Shown: one piece after another, positions 16,871 to 24,901 of the stretch
Position numbering within the stretch: position 1 is the first letter of the stretch
Layout: each line of letters begins with the position of its first letter
From: Acidobacteriota bacterium
GTDB lineage: Bacteria > Acidobacteriota > UBA6911 > RPQK01 > JACQSY01
Assembly (NCBI GenBank): GCA_016211085.1
Contig: JACQSY010000108.1
Location: 1 to 63,102, forward strand
Reading direction: 5' to 3'
Length of the DNA: 63,102 bases
Program-made: the position numbers and the translations under genes
Notes under the pieces: generated by a model
What the model was told of the DNA's origin: nothing
Database searches by the model: none
Seen by the model: only the letters and a program-made list of their open reading frames with translations

Positions 16871-18253
16871 ATGAAGAACGGCGGACCTTTTAAACAGGGA
16901 GACAGGCGTTTACTTGATGACGTCCTAAAAGCACCACATCTCGGCCGGGCAGAAGAGATGAACGTTTTATTGCTCACGATCAACTATGCTCCGGAGCCGA
17001 CCGGCTTTGCTCCCCACACCACAGCTCTTTGTGAGCATCTCGTCACGCAGGGGCATGCAGTGACCGTACTGACGGGTTTCCCCTTTGCACCGTACTGGAA
17101 ACGATGGCCGGAGTATCGGAGGCGTTGGGCCGCTCAGGAATGTGCCAATGGTATCACTCTCATCCGCTTGACCCATTTTATCCCTCGGCGCCCCGGGCGG
17201 CTGCTCGACCGGCTTCTCATGGAGGGGAGTTTTGCTCTGGCGGCCGGTTTCCTGGCGCTTTTCCGGCTTCGAACCCGCCCGGATGTCATCCTTTATGTGG
17301 GTGCGCAGCCCAGCATTGCCATGCTGGCCACCCTACTTGCTTCGATGTGGCGTGTGCCCTGCGTTGTCAAAATTACCGACTTGGCCGCCCAGGCCGCCGC
17401 CGATGTAGGAATTGTAAAGATGCCATGGCTCACCGGAGCTTTGAAGGCCTTCGAATACAGGGCGTACTCACAAGCTGACGGAGCCATTGTTTTGTGCTCC
17501 AGTTTTCGCCAGTCGCTGCTGGCCGACCATTATCCCGCCGACCAGATTCGCGTGATTTGCGATTCAGTCGACCTCAACGAAATTGGTCCGGGCGCTGATG
17601 GCAGGGGATTTCGCCGCGAGCATCAGCTTAAGGATGGCGACTTCGTAGTGCTGTACTCGGGAAGCATGGGCGCCAAGCAGGGACTCGCCAATGTCATTGA
17701 GGCGGCAACATTGTTCAATGGGTGTGACGCAACCAAGTGGGTGATCGTGGGAGAGGGCGAACTGAAAGCTCAACTGGAGAAACTTGTCCGCGAATACAAG
17801 CTCTCCGAAAAGGTCCGTCTCCTTCCTTTGCAACCGCGGGAAAAGATGTCGGCCATGTTCTCTGCTGCGGATATCCTACTGCTCAATCAATTAACCAGTG
17901 TGAAAGATACGGTGATTCCTTCCAAGCTGCTCACCTATATGGCCGCCGGAAAACCGGTGTTGGCGGCGGTGAATGCATCCAGCCAGGCTGGTGCCCTGCT
18001 GCGTGAGTCCGGCGGAGGAATGATCGTTAAGCCGGAAGATCCATCGGCGTTGGCTCATGCTGTGAACGAGCTTCAAAAAGACCGTGCTTTGCTGGATACC
18101 TGGGGACGCCGAAACCGTTTGTATGCGGAAACGCATTTTGATCGCCAAAAGATTGTTGCCGCTCAAGAGAACTTTTTGCTCGACATATTGAAGAAGGCTG
18201 GGAAAAGTTCTCGAAGTGCCCGTCCTGTTGATTCACCGGAGACGCTCCATTGA
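16871..18253 (+). CDS. Glycosyltransferase family 4 (WcaI-like)
   Basis: The 460-residue product resembles colanic-acid WcaI: NVLLLTINYAPEPTGFAPHT near residue 31, GHAVTVLTGFPFAPYWKRW, then the donor domain VVLYSGSMGAKQGLANVIEA and IPSKLLTYMAAGKPVLAAV. WcaI-type enzymes add a sugar, often fucose or a hexose, to the lipid-linked intermediate. A second ATG at 16958 matches the usual family N-terminus; the longer form adds 29 unconserved residues. The next gene, a priming sugar transferase, starts inside the stop codon of this one, so the two are coupled. Confidence 0.87.
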   Translation: MKNGGPFKQGDRRLLDDVLKAPHLGRAEEMNVLLLTINYAPEPTGFAPHTTALCEHLVTQGHAVTVLTGFPFAPYWKRWPEYRRRWAAQECANGITLIRLTHFIPRRPGRLLDRLLMEGSFALAAGFLALFRLRTRPDVILYVGAQPSIAMLATLLASMWRVPCVVKITDLAAQAAADVGIVKMPWLTGALKAFEYRAYSQADGAIVLCSSFRQSLLADHYPADQIRVICDSVDLNEIGPGADGRGFRREHQLKDGDFVVLYSGSMGAKQGLANVIEAATLFNGCDATKWVIVGEGELKAQLEKLVREYKLSEKVRLLPLQPREKMSAMFSAADILLLNQLTSVKDTVIPSKLLTYMAAGKPVLAAVNASSQAGALLRESGGGMIVKPEDPSALAHAVNELQKDRALLDTWGRRNRLYAETHFDRQKIVAAQENFLLDILKKAGKSSRSARPVDSPETLH

Positions 18254-19851
18254 CAAAGTTCTTGCGCGTGATTTCCGTCAACAAGCGAGACGCAGTCGAA
18301 ACTAAGCCGTCCCCTCCGCATTCGGTCCAGTGGGAGGTGCCTCCGAGAGTTGCACATACGATCCCACAAAAGTTCCTCTGGTTTGTGGATGTGCTGTGTC
18401 TGTTCCCCTGTTTCTTGATCGCCTACCTTGCCGTGCCGGCATTGTTTCAGGTCTTTAAATCGTGGATGACTTCAATTCAGGTCTTTGCACCCTCCATCAT
18501 TGGCCCGCTGCTTCCTGAAGGCGTGCAGGCGGAGTTGCCTCCGCCGGCCGATCTTTTGTGGACCTTGGGCGTGTTTGTAATCGCCGGATCTTCCACTTTG
18601 ACCCTGCTGAACTGTTATGAAAACCCAGCCCAGCTCTCGCGCGCCAGGATCGTCTTCTGCGGCATGATGGCAGGACTGGCCAGTGTCGGTTTATGCGGCT
18701 TCCTAACCTTCCTGTTTCGATCGAAAACCAGTCGCTTGTTCGTGGCGCTTTTCGGCGCACTGGCTGTTGTGGGCTTCTCTGCCACTCGTCTGGTCATTCG
18801 CACTTATGTGAGGACTCGGCTTGAGGCGGGGCGTTATGCTCGAAACGTGGTGCTGGTGGGGCCTAGCAGCCTGAGGTCTCTCTTCCTGGGACGAATGCGT
18901 CAAATCCTTTCGCCGGCCGAGTACCGAGTGGTGGGTTACCTGGGAGTCGAAAGCCGTTTGGGGAACTGGATCGCTGAAGCTCCCGTACTGGGATCCCCTG
19001 GTGAATTGCGCGACGAACTCCTCGCGATGTTAAGGCAGCATGGGGTCAGTGAGGTCATCATTCTCCATCCCAACTCCGGCGGCGACTGGATTGAAGAAGT
19101 CATTAGGGCCTGCGATGAAGTAGGAGCGGAGGTGAAAATTGTTTTGCAGGCGTTCCTTTCCTACTCTCCCATCAATGTTCGCAGCACTGCCGGAGAAGGA
19201 CTTCCAAATGTTCCCACCTTGACGCTGGTGCCTCAACAGCTGAGGGATTTGGAAAAAATCTTTGTCAAGCGCATGATCGACCTGGTGGTTTCAGCATGCG
19301 CTCTGATAATTCTTTCACCCTTGTTTGGCCTCATTGCCATCGCCATCAAGCTGACCTCGGAAGGCCCGGTTTTCTACCGCTGGCGCGTGGCCGGGCAAAA
19401 CGGTAAGAAATTTGTCGGGTACAAGTTCCGAACCATGGTAGTCCATGCGGAAGAGCAGAAGAAAACTCTCGAGCCGCTGAACGAAATGCGGGGACCTGTT
19501 TTCAAAATCAGTAACGATCCGCGCGTTACGCCGCTCGGACGCATCTTAAGAAAGTACAGCCTCGACGAACTCCCGCAGCTCTATAGCGTCCTCAAGGGCG
19601 ACATGAGCCTGGTCGGGCCGCGGCCGGTGTTCGCCGATGAACTGGATCGCTTTGAGTTCTGGCATGCCCGTAAACTAAGCGTGCGCGCCGGCGTCACCTG
19701 CCTGTGGCAAGTAAAGGGTCGTAACAAAATTGCTGATTTTGATGAATGGGTGCGGCTGGACCTGGAATATATCGACCAGTGGAGTCTCTGGCTTGATTTC
19801 AAGATCCTGCTTCGGACCTTGTGGGTGGTACTGAAGGGAACAGGCCGATAG
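18250..19851 (+). CDS. Polyprenyl-phosphate sugar-1-phosphate transferase (WcaJ/WbaP type)
   Basis: The 533-residue protein starts polysaccharide synthesis by moving a sugar-1-phosphate from a UDP-sugar to undecaprenyl phosphate. It has about four N-terminal transmembrane segments, a Rossmann-like middle region (VVLVGPSSLRSLFLG), a re-entrant hydrophobic segment (LVVSACALIILSPLFGLIAI) and the C-terminal catalytic domain (about residues 340-533) with YKFRTMV, YSLDELPQLYSVLKGDMSLVGPRP and RAGVTCLWQVKGRN, all family hallmarks. The TTG start overlaps the preceding stop (TTGA). A second, unrelated priming enzyme lies at 23757, suggesting two separate glycans. Confidence 0.93.
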   Translation: MTKFLRVISVNKRDAVETKPSPPHSVQWEVPPRVAHTIPQKFLWFVDVLCLFPCFLIAYLAVPALFQVFKSWMTSIQVFAPSIIGPLLPEGVQAELPPPADLLWTLGVFVIAGSSTLTLLNCYENPAQLSRARIVFCGMMAGLASVGLCGFLTFLFRSKTSRLFVALFGALAVVGFSATRLVIRTYVRTRLEAGRYARNVVLVGPSSLRSLFLGRMRQILSPAEYRVVGYLGVESRLGNWIAEAPVLGSPGELRDELLAMLRQHGVSEVIILHPNSGGDWIEEVIRACDEVGAEVKIVLQAFLSYSPINVRSTAGEGLPNVPTLTLVPQQLRDLEKIFVKRMIDLVVSACALIILSPLFGLIAIAIKLTSEGPVFYRWRVAGQNGKKFVGYKFRTMVVHAEEQKKTLEPLNEMRGPVFKISNDPRVTPLGRILRKYSLDELPQLYSVLKGDMSLVGPRPVFADELDRFEFWHARKLSVRAGVTCLWQVKGRNKIADFDEWVRLDLEYIDQWSLWLDFKILLRTLWVVLKGTGR

Positions 19852-19949
19852 CCACACTCCCTTGCTTGACTGGGCTCTCATCAATTAGCTCTCTTGCATC
19901 ATCAGAGGTTGTTGGATTCGTTGAGAGACCGACGCCTTTGTGAAACGCA

Positions 19950-21221
19950 TTGCAGATACCCACCTTACTCAAGTCACGAGACTGGTTGCTGCTATGGACG
20001 GTGGCCGTCTCTCCGTTAATGATCTTTTCTTACAAGTTTCCGCTGCCTATCGTCTTGACCGCAGCGGCCAGCGTGCTGATTCCCTCCCTTGTCCTGGGAT
20101 TCATCGTTTATCGGCAATGGCCATTAAAGGCGCTTTCGGGGGCGTTTCTTCTTTCCGCGGTGGGAAGCCTTTACTCGACAGCTTTCCTCCAGATTACCGC
20201 AGAAAAACTAATTCTGTTCTCCCTCGCCGTTTCGGTTTATCTTCTACTCTGCTGCATTCCAAGGGGTCCGGCCGATCTAATCCGTTGGACGGTGCTCTAT
20301 ATTGGGGGGCTCACAGTTTTGGCTTGTGTGGGTCCGTTCATTACACAATTTGAGGCCAGAAGCCGTGTAATCAGCGTTCCCTGGATCCGGTTCTCTCCGG
20401 CGAGATTTCCGGAGATTCTGGACCCTAACCTGTTGGCCGGCTTAATCGCTATGACCTTGCCTCTGCTTCTTTTGCTTGGTGTTTGCCACAGTCCCATCCT
20501 TGCCGGGAAAAGGCGATGGATGCTCTGGGGTGCTTTTGCTCTGCTGGCGATGGCGCTGGTAGTCACGCAGTCGCGGGCGGGCTGGATCGCAGCAGCCAGC
20601 GGGTTAGCAGTGGCCCTCCTTTTGGCTTTTCCCAGGGTTTGGATTCTCTATGTGCCGGTTTCAGCCGCTGCTATCACTGCTTCATTCACCACCGATGTGC
20701 CACGGCTGCTCGACCGGACCTTCAGCACGGGAACGCTGACGACTTGGGAGTCCCGTAGGGAAGTATGGAGCCGCGCCATTTATTTGATCCAGGACTTTCC
20801 AGCCACAGGGATCGGTGCTGGGACGTTTCCTAGAGTAGCACCACAAATTTATCCGATATTCCTCAACGAGCCGGGAGTGGAGATTTTTCACAGCCACAAT
20901 TTGTTTTTACAAGCGGCTGTGGATTTTGGTTTGCCCGGTCTCGTCGCCTTCACGGCTCTTCTATCCGCCGCTTTGTTCTTGGGCAAAAGGGCCCGCGGTG
21001 CTTATTTGCAAAAGCGGGATCCGGTCAGTGCGGCTTTGGCTGGAGGATATATTTGCGGACTCCTGGTCATGATCGTTCACGGACTGGTAGACGCTCCCCT
21101 GTGGCTGACCAAGCCGGCTCCGGTACCTTTTTTCTTTATGGGAATGTTGGTCGCGCTGCATAGCGCAGTGGCTCCTTTAGGCAAGCATGATCAGAGGCGC
21201 GCAAGGAGCAAAGCACAGTAA
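19950..21221 (+). CDS. O-antigen ligase/polymerase-like membrane protein
   Basis: The 423-residue product is a multi-spanning membrane protein of the Wzy_C/WaaL group, with VVTQSRAGWIAAASGLAVAL (SRAG motif), GIGAGTFPRVAP and FHSHNLFLQAAVDFGLPGL, the HxHN-type periplasmic region of ligases. It should polymerise or ligate lipid-linked glycans at the periplasmic face. The assigned TTG start gives a short soluble N-terminus. The last dozen codons (DQRRARSKAQ then TAA) are encoded by a REP-like element whose internal cagtaa provides the stop codon, so the original C-terminus may have been replaced. Confidence 0.86.
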   Translation: MQIPTLLKSRDWLLLWTVAVSPLMIFSYKFPLPIVLTAAASVLIPSLVLGFIVYRQWPLKALSGAFLLSAVGSLYSTAFLQITAEKLILFSLAVSVYLLLCCIPRGPADLIRWTVLYIGGLTVLACVGPFITQFEARSRVISVPWIRFSPARFPEILDPNLLAGLIAMTLPLLLLLGVCHSPILAGKRRWMLWGAFALLAMALVVTQSRAGWIAAASGLAVALLLAFPRVWILYVPVSAAAITASFTTDVPRLLDRTFSTGTLTTWESRREVWSRAIYLIQDFPATGIGAGTFPRVAPQIYPIFLNEPGVEIFHSHNLFLQAAVDFGLPGLVAFTALLSAALFLGKRARGAYLQKRDPVSAALAGGYICGLLVMIVHGLVDAPLWLTKPAPVPFFFMGMLVALHSAVAPLGKHDQRRARSKAQ

Positions 21222-21324
21222 GCGCTTATATTTTTCGCACCCGGAGCGCTCGTTGACACTCGCGCCTCTGATTTATGCAGGACAATCAGAGGCGCGCACG
21301 AAGCGCGAGCGCAGTAAGCGCTCC
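21194..21324 (+). repeat. REP/BIME-like elements: one full copy and one left arm
   Basis: A full copy spans 21194-21270 and a lone left arm 21289-21324. The full copy overlaps the 3' end of the O-antigen ligase-like gene and supplies its stop codon. The left arm breaks off after cagtaagcgctcc, 22 bases before the small membrane protein gene. Confidence 0.88.
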
Positions 21325-21345
21325 CAGGTCCAGGAGAAATTCGCT

Positions 21346-21489
21346 GTGATTTCCCGTATTCTCGTGTTCGTTCTATGGGTTGTCATCTCTTTACTGGCAA
21401 TTTCTCTGACGGCGGAACACCCTTATTGGGCTTTGACCGTTGCGCTGACCGGGGGCATCTACCTCGGATGGGAAGCCTCCCAGTCGTGA
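21346..21489 (+). CDS. Small membrane protein, 47 residues (unknown function)
   Basis: A GTG at 21346 with an AGGAG motif nine bases upstream opens a 47-codon frame. The product has two hydrophobic segments: ISRILVFVLWVVISLLAI, and a second around WALTVALTGGIYLGW. It ends two bases before the ATG of the next membrane protein. The good ribosome binding site, double membrane span and tight spacing support a real gene that co-functions with the flippase-like neighbour. The same frame extends upstream into repeat sequence, which is not used here. No family is recognised. Confidence 0.6.
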   Translation: MISRILVFVLWVVISLLAISLTAEHPYWALTVALTGGIYLGWEASQS

Positions 21490-21491
21490 GC

Positions 21492-22394
21492 ATGCTTGAG
21501 AAAAAAGTCTTTTTAAGAACCGCTCGAGTCGTGCTGACAAGCGTTGCAGCGGCCGTCCTGTTTTACCTGGCGGTACGCGGGGCCGAGCTCGTACAGGTGT
21601 GGCAGGTGGTGAAGGAAATGCAATGGTCTTTCTTTTCGGGAGCACTGGTGCTGGTCCTGATCTCGCCGTTTGCTCGGGCCTGGAGGTGGAAAGAGCTGTT
21701 CCGTGGAAAGGTTCCTGGCTACGGCTCGCTTTTGCGCGCTGTCGTGACGGGGCAGACTCTCAACTTCGTGATTCCTATGCGCTCCGGAGAAGTGGCGCGG
21801 GTCTTTATGGTCGGAGGTCGAAGGCTGCAGGTTGCTGGGACCCTTGCCCTGGAAAAATTCCTGGACCTGTCGTGTTTCCTGGCGTTGTGCCTTCTGCTGC
21901 CACTGATTTGGGTCATGCCCCAGTGGCTGGAAGGTCCTTTGAAATCGGTCACACTTACCACGGGCCTTTATCTCTCGATGGTCATCGCGCTCGCAGTGAT
22001 CCTGCCCAGAATCAAATGGACGGCGCAAATTTTGCACATTCCCCGACTCGAGAAGTTGCCCGTGTTGTTGGGAACTTCCTTTTTTCTGTGGTCGAGCAGT
22101 GTGTTGGTGAATTATTTCGTACTGCTTGCGCTTCAGGTGGGTGCACCCTTTATCGCGGCCATTGTGGTCTTGATCATCTTACAGGTTGGAATTGCAGTGC
22201 CCTCGACTCCGGGAAAACTTGGAGTGTTTCAGTACCTTGCCGTCGTGGGCCTCTCTTTGTTTGGAGTGGACCAAAATCCGGCGCTGGCTTTTGGCTTGGT
22301 TCTTCATTTGGTCGTGTTCCTGCCCAGCGCTGTGATGGCGGCGCTGTTTTGGGCCACTCAGCCCGCCCGGCAACCTGTGGAAATTTCTGCGTGA
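21492..22394 (+). CDS. Lysylphosphatidylglycerol synthase TM-region family protein (UPF0104/AglD-like)
   Basis: The 300-residue product has about eight transmembrane segments and the family motifs LLRAVVTGQTLNFVIPMRSGEVARV (near residues 78-102) and IAVPSTPGKLGVFQYLAVVGL. This family includes the membrane half of MprF and many proteins in glycan loci, some acting as lipid or lipid-glycan flippases. In a locus without an obvious Wzx, a transport role is possible but unproven. The ATG at 21492 was chosen; longer readings run into a neighbouring frame. It is preceded by a 47-residue membrane protein and followed by a GT2 gene. Confidence 0.85.
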   Translation: MLEKKVFLRTARVVLTSVAAAVLFYLAVRGAELVQVWQVVKEMQWSFFSGALVLVLISPFARAWRWKELFRGKVPGYGSLLRAVVTGQTLNFVIPMRSGEVARVFMVGGRRLQVAGTLALEKFLDLSCFLALCLLLPLIWVMPQWLEGPLKSVTLTTGLYLSMVIALAVILPRIKWTAQILHIPRLEKLPVLLGTSFFLWSSSVLVNYFVLLALQVGAPFIAAIVVLIILQVGIAVPSTPGKLGVFQYLAVVGLSLFGVDQNPALAFGLVLHLVVFLPSAVMAALFWATQPARQPVEISA

Positions 22395-22428
22395 TGCACC
22401 GGATTGTGATCCGGAGGGACAGCTACCC

Positions 22429-23451
22429 TTGAGTTCAAGCAACATCCCCTCGATTTCAGTCATTGTTCCAGTAAGGAATGAAAAGAATTCGCTCAAAGCC
22501 TGCCTGGCTGCACTGAATGATCAAACGCTGGATCGTCATGAGTACGAAGTCATTGTTGTGGACGACGGGTCCTATGACGGCAGCGCTGCCATAGCCGAAG
22601 AGTCAGGAGCCCGTGTAGTACGGCAGTCGCCTTTGGGAGCGGCAGCAGCCCGCAATCGTGGAGTCCGGGAAGCACGGGGCGAAATCGTGCTCTTTACTGA
22701 CGCTGACTGCATTGTGGGACGGAATTGGATTCGTGCCCTGAGCGCTCCGCTCGTAGCCGACGGAGTTTATGGGACCGTCGGACGCTGCGTTTCCGCCCAG
22801 AGTCATTGGATCGCAGGTTTAATTCAACTGGAATTGGAAGAACGCTACGGAACCATGGCTCAGCACGACCAGGTAGACTTTCTGAACTCTGGAAACTGCG
22901 GTTTTCGAAGAACCCTGTTGCAAAAGAATCCTTATGATGAAACGTTTCGATGGCTTGAAGATGTTGAGCTTTCCTTCCGCCTTGCCTCCCAGGGAAATCG
23001 GATGATCTTTGTGCCCGAGGCTCGGGTTCAACATCCACACCCCGAGACGCTCATGGCCTACATGCGAAGAAAATTTCATTACGCAAGTTTTGCCCCTTCA
23101 ATTTACCGGCGTTATCCGGGAAAAGCGCTTTCCGACAGTCGTACGCCGGTAAATCGAAGACTTCAGCTCCTTCTTTTATTACTGGCTCTGCTGAGTGGAG
23201 GAGCGTCAGTGTTTTGGAGCGGATTCGCACTTCTTGGCATGGGCTGCCTTGTTGCTTCCATGGTTTTTTCCCTGCCGTTGTCTATTGCCGGATTTCGGAA
23301 ATCCATGGTCATGGGTATGGCGGCTCCGTTTTTTGTGACGGCTGGGAATCTAGCCTTTATTGCGGGATCGGCCCGTGGGTTGACGAAGAGTCTGGTCAAC
23401 GGAGCAGCCAGGGCCAGGAGCCTGCGCGGCAGAACAGAGCCACGACCGTGA
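22429..23451 (+). CDS. Glycosyltransferase family 2
   Basis: The 340-residue product has the GT-A donor site ISVIVPVRNEKNSLKACLAA, VIVVDDGSYDGSAAIAEE, the DxD motif LFTDADCIVG, and the acceptor-region WLEDVELSFRLASQG (ED motif). Two C-terminal hydrophobic segments (about residues 245-310) suggest membrane attachment. It starts at TTG 22429 with GGAGGGA upstream. The last residues (RSLRGRTEPRP) and the stop codon are encoded by a second-family palindromic repeat beginning at 23416, so the tail may be an insertion product. Confidence 0.87.
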   Translation: MSSSNIPSISVIVPVRNEKNSLKACLAALNDQTLDRHEYEVIVVDDGSYDGSAAIAEESGARVVRQSPLGAAAARNRGVREARGEIVLFTDADCIVGRNWIRALSAPLVADGVYGTVGRCVSAQSHWIAGLIQLELEERYGTMAQHDQVDFLNSGNCGFRRTLLQKNPYDETFRWLEDVELSFRLASQGNRMIFVPEARVQHPHPETLMAYMRRKFHYASFAPSIYRRYPGKALSDSRTPVNRRLQLLLLLLALLSGGASVFWSGFALLGMGCLVASMVFSLPLSIAGFRKSMVMGMAAPFFVTAGNLAFIAGSARGLTKSLVNGAARARSLRGRTEPRP

Positions 23452-23558
23452 GGGAGTGGCCCTGGTGAGTGCCTTTGGTTGCGGGGCCGCTTGCTGACGC
23501 GCACGGCTCCGACACTGTGAGAAGAAAATTACCCGGCGCATGAATATTGCGGGCTAGG
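23416..23558 (+). repeat. Second-family BIME-like repeat, copy 1
   Basis: This segment recurs at 26055-26194 with a few indels. It starts aggagcctgcgcggcagaac, contains gagccacgaccgtgaggga and ends with a region in which gctgacgcgcacggctcc appears in inverted orientation relative to the first arm. Two inverted REP-like arms are therefore present. The copy overlaps the final codons of the GT2 gene. From 23559 to 23756 no gene is seen. Confidence 0.82.
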
Positions 23559-23756
23559 ATGCCACTGGAAAATCCAGGAGGCACGCTCCCTCGGCCCGGG
23601 ACGCAAAAAAATCCACGGAGCCAATCAGGAAGGAAACTAGAACGTGGGGTGCAGGCTCACCTCCGGTGCAATGATTGCTCAGCCGTTTCCGGCCTTTGAA
23701 TTATCCCGAGCGGCGGTGTTTGTGAGTTATCCAAGGTTCGTTCCAATGCGGTTCTG

Positions 23757-24683
23757 ATGTCGACCTTCTTGATTGCTCTTGCTATGGCCGCGGTCCTGAC
23801 ACCGCTGGTGCGAAGGGTGGCGATGCAAAAAGGCTGGGTCTCTCACTCGTCACGAGCGATCACGCCTCCTGCCCTCATGGGAGGAGTGGCGGTGCTGGCA
23901 GCCGTGGCGGGCGCACTCCTGCTGTCCGGACGCGCCAGTGTTTTTGCTCATTTGTGGTCCTATTGGCTGTGCGTCGTCGTGATGTTTTTCATGGGCTTGG
24001 TCGACGATCTTCTCGTGTTGACTCCGCGGATCAAACTGACGGTGCAATTGGCAGTGGTCGCTGTCTTCATGGTGCTGTTGTCCCTGGAAGGCAAGCTCAT
24101 TTGGGGCTTGTGGACCCCGGTTTTTTCTTTCTGGCTACTGGGAATCACCAACGCCTTGAACTTGCTGGATAACATGGATGGGCTCGCGGCCGGCGTTGGA
24201 GGTATTGCTGCCCTGGGTGTTTCATTGGTTCTTTTCAGCGGCGAAAGCGGTGTGTCGTTCTTGTCCTTTCAAAACAGCGCGGCTTCTCCCGGAGTGACTC
24301 TCCTTGCTCTGGCCGGGGGGCTGGCAGGCTTTCTACTGTATAACTTTCGTCCCGCACGCATCTACTTGGGCGATTCGGGAAGCCATGTCCTGGGTTTCAG
24401 TCTGGCAGCCTTGCCCTTGTACAGATTAGTGGAAAGAGCCGGCTATGAGCCGGGTCACATGCTGGCCCTTCCTTTACTGCTTCTAATACCGATTTGCGAC
24501 ACCACTTACGTAACGCTATCGCGGCTGCGACGCGGGGTGCCGATTTTTCAAGGAGGCAAGGACCATCTGTCGCATCGTCTGGTGCGTGCAGGCTTTTCAG
24601 AGACTCAAGTGGCGCTCCTATTTTACGCAGCAGCCATTCTGCTGGTGGCTCTCACGTGGTTAGTCCTGGTTCCGAAATCTTAA
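23757..24683 (+). CDS. Polyprenyl-phosphate N-acetylhexosaminyl-1-phosphate transferase (WecA/MraY family)
   Basis: The 308-residue integral membrane protein has the family motifs: FMGLVDDLLVLTPRIKL (Mg-binding DD), NALNLLDNMDGLAAG (NxxNxxDGxxG-like loop), ARIYLGDSGSHVLGF, and the substrate-pocket GGKDHLSHRL. It transfers a sugar-1-phosphate, typically GlcNAc-1-P, to undecaprenyl phosphate and starts a glycan at the cytosolic face. It is shorter than most WecA proteins (about 350 residues), consistent with fewer terminal extensions. A half REP element lies five bases beyond its stop codon. It is the second type of priming enzyme in this window. Confidence 0.92.
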   Translation: MSTFLIALAMAAVLTPLVRRVAMQKGWVSHSSRAITPPALMGGVAVLAAVAGALLLSGRASVFAHLWSYWLCVVVMFFMGLVDDLLVLTPRIKLTVQLAVVAVFMVLLSLEGKLIWGLWTPVFSFWLLGITNALNLLDNMDGLAAGVGGIAALGVSLVLFSGESGVSFLSFQNSAASPGVTLLALAGGLAGFLLYNFRPARIYLGDSGSHVLGFSLAALPLYRLVERAGYEPGHMLALPLLLLIPICDTTYVTLSRLRRGVPIFQGGKDHLSHRLVRAGFSETQVALLFYAAAILLVALTWLVLVPKS

Positions 24684-24687
24684 ATCC

Positions 24688-24718
24688 GAGGCGCGCACGG
24701 AGCATCAGCGCAGTAAGC
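24688..24718 (+). repeat. REP-like left arm, interrupted
   Basis: This arm matches the outer part of the 77-base element (gaggcgcgcacggagc...cagtaagc) and then stops abruptly. Two bases later a different nested palindrome (24721-24811) begins where the rest of the REP would be expected, so the second element may have inserted into or replaced the right half. Confidence 0.75.
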
Positions 24719-24720
24719 AA

Positions 24721-24811
24721 CCTTTGGAGTGCGGGGACGGGTCACCGCTTTTTTGCGGGCGACGCGTCGCCCATCTCAAGAAGCGGTTCTCGTGCGACCG
24801 CACTCCAAAGG
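24721..24811 (+). repeat. Nested palindromic element (three stems, 91 bases)
   Basis: The ends form a perfect 14-base inverted repeat (cctttggagtgcgg at 24721-24734 and its complement at 24798-24811). Inside lie a 7-base pair of arms (24744-24750 with 24781-24787) and a perfect 16-base palindrome (gggcgacgcgtcgccc at 24757-24772). The whole could fold into one long branched hairpin. It resembles a non-coding mobile palindrome (REP or MITE type) of a family distinct from the others here. Confidence 0.82.
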
Positions 24812-24901
24812 CGAGGTCAAAGTGAAGCCCTGGAAACGGCTCATTATGATTGAATCGAGCCCGCTGTCTTTTTGGCGGGCGGCGAGATCCCTGATCTCGA
24901 C

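Noticed and set aside
23575..23640. Possible cyclic-di-GMP (GEMM) riboswitch around gggacgcaaa before the WecA-like gene
   Set aside because: Only the gggacgcaaa core matches. The conserved ggcaaacc-like strand and the second helix with its tetraloop receptor were not found, so the match is probably chance.
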